From assembly GCA_026986885.1 (NCBI GenBank), contig JALSNT010000603.1:1-7183 (forward strand): a stretch of DNA of 7,183 nucleotides. Direction: 5' to 3'. Position numbers and translations under genes: made by a program. Source of the stretch: Desulfobulbaceae bacterium (GTDB lineage: Bacteria > Desulfobacterota > Desulfobulbia > Desulfobulbales > Desulfobulbaceae). Positions within the stretch are counted from its first letter, which is position 1, and every line of letters begins with the position of its first letter. This document shows, piece after piece, positions 5,699 to 7,183 of the stretch. The notes under the pieces were generated by a model. The model ran no database searches and had not been told where the DNA came from. It worked only from the letters and a program-made list of their open reading frames with translations.

Positions 5699-7179
5699 TT
5701 AATCGTGCCGCCGTTGTCCGCAATGGAGAACCGATCGCTGTCCATGATGTCCATTATCTGGATTTTGCCGATTTCCAGGCAGCTATTATTTCCGGTCTGG
5801 ATGCCGGTCTGTTCGTTGCCGCCCTGCCGGTTGTCGATAATGAAATTTTTGTGGTTCTTCGCCATGATCAACGGGGGCGGTTGTATTTGCTGCGGACAAA
5901 ACGGGTCGATGTCTGGCCTTCGTTAACTACGCAGTTTCCCCAGATGGATCCGTTTGAACGGGAACTGGCGGAAGAATGTGGCCTACGGCTGCATGATCAC
6001 CCCCATCCAACGCCGCTTCGTTATTTACCCCGGCCCGGGCGCGGACAGGATGATCGCCACATTGGCAGTCATGATTTTCTGCAGGCCGCAGGCGAGGAAA
6101 TGCACGAGGTTGCGGTGGGACCGGTGCATGCCGGTATTATCGAGCCCGGTCATTTTCGTTTCCTCTGTCATGGCGAAACTGTTTTTCATCTGGAAATTTC
6201 ACTTGGTTTTCAGCATCGAGGCATTGAGGCGGCCCTGCGCGGCAGTATACCAAACCGCAGGATGTTGATGCTGATGGAAACCCTGGCCGGAGATACTACC
6301 GTTGGCCACAGCCTGGCCCATTGCCATGCCCTGGAGGCCCTGACGGGCAGTCGTGTCCCTGCTCGCGCCATGGATATTCGTGCCATTGCCCTTGAACTGG
6401 AACGGATTGCCAACCATGTCGGCGATCTCGGCGCCATGGCCATGGATGTTGGTTATGCGACGACAGCCTCATTCTGTGGGCGGCTGCGGGGCGCGTTTTT
6501 AAATATAACCGCCCTGCTCTGCGGCAATCGTTATGGCCGCGGCATCGTCCTCCCCGGGGGCGTCGGTCATGATCTTGATAATCACCTTATCAGTGAGATG
6601 GCCGCCCTGGTCGAAAAACATTTTAGTGATGTTACCGAGGCCGTTACCCTGCTCTGGAATACCCCTTCGGTCATGGCTCGTTTCGAGGAAATCGGAACCA
6701 TCATCCGTAAACAGGCAAAGGACCTTGGGTTGGTCGGCCCTGCCGCCAGGGCCTGTGGAAAAGAAATGGATAACCGGGTTGATTTTCCCATCGGCAGCTA
6801 TCGTCACCATCATCTGCCTGTCTCGGTCTGGTTTACCGGCGATGTCTATGGTCGTGCCCTGGTCCGCTGGCTGGAAATTAAACGATCCGTTGCCTTTATT
6901 CTTGCCCGGCTGCAGGATCTCCCGGGCCGGGAAGAGCAGATAACGCCAGGCAGGCCGGCCGCAGACCAGTGTGTTGTTTCCCTGGTGGAGGGTTGGCGGG
7001 GATCTATCTGTCATGTGGCGGTGACCGGGGGCGAGGGTGAAATCCGGACGTATAAGGTGGTGGATCCCTCTTTCCATAACTGGCCGGGATTGGCCCTGGC
7101 CGTACGCGGAGAGGGGATTATGGATTTTCCCATCTGTAACAAGAGCTTTAATCTGTCGTATTGCGGCCATGATCTATAA
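5695..7179 (+). CDS. hyfG: NuoC-NuoD fusion, HyfG/HycE-like large subunit lacking NiFe ligands
   Basis: This 494-residue soluble protein joins two complex I modules. Residues 1-115 are NuoC-like (FPQMDPFERELAEECGLRLH, 81-100). Residues about 135-494 are like the NiFe large subunit / NuoD: HEVAVGPVHAGIIEPGHFRF (137-156), LEISLGFQHRGIE (166-178), ELERIANHVGDLG (234-246), GPAARACG (348-355). In true group 4 hydrogenases such as HycE, two CxxC motifs bind Ni and Fe. Aligned by flanking residues, the first is TVGH (202-205) and the second SYCG (488-491), so the four ligands become T, H, S and G. The protein ends at residue 494, just after the second site (NKSFNLSYCGHDL), and so lacks the tail HycE has. 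It most likely belongs to an Ehr-type complex with unknown redox substrate; the annotation 'hydrogenase' would be misleading. AGGTGG (5683-5688) lies 6 bases before the start. A NuoB-like partner (hyfI) is expected just beyond the window. Confidence 0.92.
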   Translation: MINRAAVVRNGEPIAVHDVHYLDFADFQAAIISGLDAGLFVAALPVVDNEIFVVLRHDQRGRLYLLRTKRVDVWPSLTTQFPQMDPFERELAEECGLRLHDHPHPTPLRYLPRPGRGQDDRHIGSHDFLQAAGEEMHEVAVGPVHAGIIEPGHFRFLCHGETVFHLEISLGFQHRGIEAALRGSIPNRRMLMLMETLAGDTTVGHSLAHCHALEALTGSRVPARAMDIRAIALELERIANHVGDLGAMAMDVGYATTASFCGRLRGAFLNITALLCGNRYGRGIVLPGGVGHDLDNHLISEMAALVEKHFSDVTEAVTLLWNTPSVMARFEEIGTIIRKQAKDLGLVGPAARACGKEMDNRVDFPIGSYRHHHLPVSVWFTGDVYGRALVRWLEIKRSVAFILARLQDLPGREEQITPGRPAADQCVVSLVEGWRGSICHVAVTGGEGEIRTYKVVDPSFHNWPGLALAVRGEGIMDFPICNKSFNLSYCGHDL

Positions 7180-7183
7180 AAAT

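Noticed and set aside
6499..7170. 223-residue open frame antisense to hyfG
   Set aside because: It is a shadow of the hyfG codon pattern; the composition is rich in Pro, Gly, His and Arg with no domain, and the sense frame is strongly conserved.
642..7179. NADH:quinone oxidoreductase (nuo) or Mrp antiporter operon
   Set aside because: The gene order B-C-E-F-G, the HyfE family member, the THLELTMIHE loop in HyfC and the NuoC-NuoD fusion match hydrogenase-4 type complexes; nuoA, nuoJ and Mrp B-G subunits are absent.
642..7183. CRISPR array, insertion sequence, phage or other mobile element
   Set aside because: No regularly spaced repeats, transposase motifs or terminal inverted repeats were seen; the region is a compact metabolic operon.

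Overview
The window carries the 5' part of one operon for a membrane-bound, energy-converting complex of the hydrogenase-4 / formate hydrogenlyase / complex I superfamily. Five complete genes lie on the + strand in the order hyfB-hyfC-hyfE-hyfF-hyfG (positions 642-7179). Four of them are integral membrane proteins: two antiporter-like subunits (HyfB, HyfF), the NuoH-like anchor (HyfC) and the NuoK-related HyfE. The fifth, HyfG, is a soluble fusion of a NuoC-like domain to a NuoD/NiFe-large-subunit-like domain. Three of the four gene junctions are ATGA stop/start overlaps or close to it. Starts are preceded by GGAG/GGAGG-type ribosome binding sites, except for hyfB. The window ends 4 bases after hyfG, so the small subunit expected next (HyfI/NuoB-like) and any ferredoxin-like subunit are not visible.

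The main biological point is that HyfG aligns well with the catalytic subunit family but lacks both cysteine pairs that hold the NiFe centre. The first CxxC position reads TVGH and the second reads SYCG. The complex is therefore very unlikely to be a hydrogenase. It best matches the poorly characterised 'energy-converting hydrogenase-related' (Ehr) complexes, which keep the ion-pumping membrane arm and lose the H2 site. The acidic and lysine residues of the antiporter-like subunits are retained, so the pump appears intact while the redox partner is unknown. HyfD is missing between hyfC and hyfE, where a 61-bp spacer with a tiny coupled ORF is found instead.

Positions 1-641 hold no convincing gene. 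The first ~120 bases are very AT-rich. The stretch 140-320 contains several inverted repeats. A near-consensus sigma-54 promoter (TTGGC-N7-TTGCA, exact GG-N10-GC spacing) lies at 415-431, with a dyad about 190 bp upstream of the predicted start that could bind an activator. A second, sigma-70-like candidate with a perfect TTGACA lies at 515-541, followed by a 12-bp palindrome. 

Organism: a Gram-negative-type anaerobe with a moderately GC-rich genome is suggested. Sigma-54 control and an Ehr-type Hyf operon would fit Desulfobacterota (former Deltaproteobacteria, e.g. sulfate- or sulfur-metabolising lineages), but this is inference from gene content, not a sequence match.
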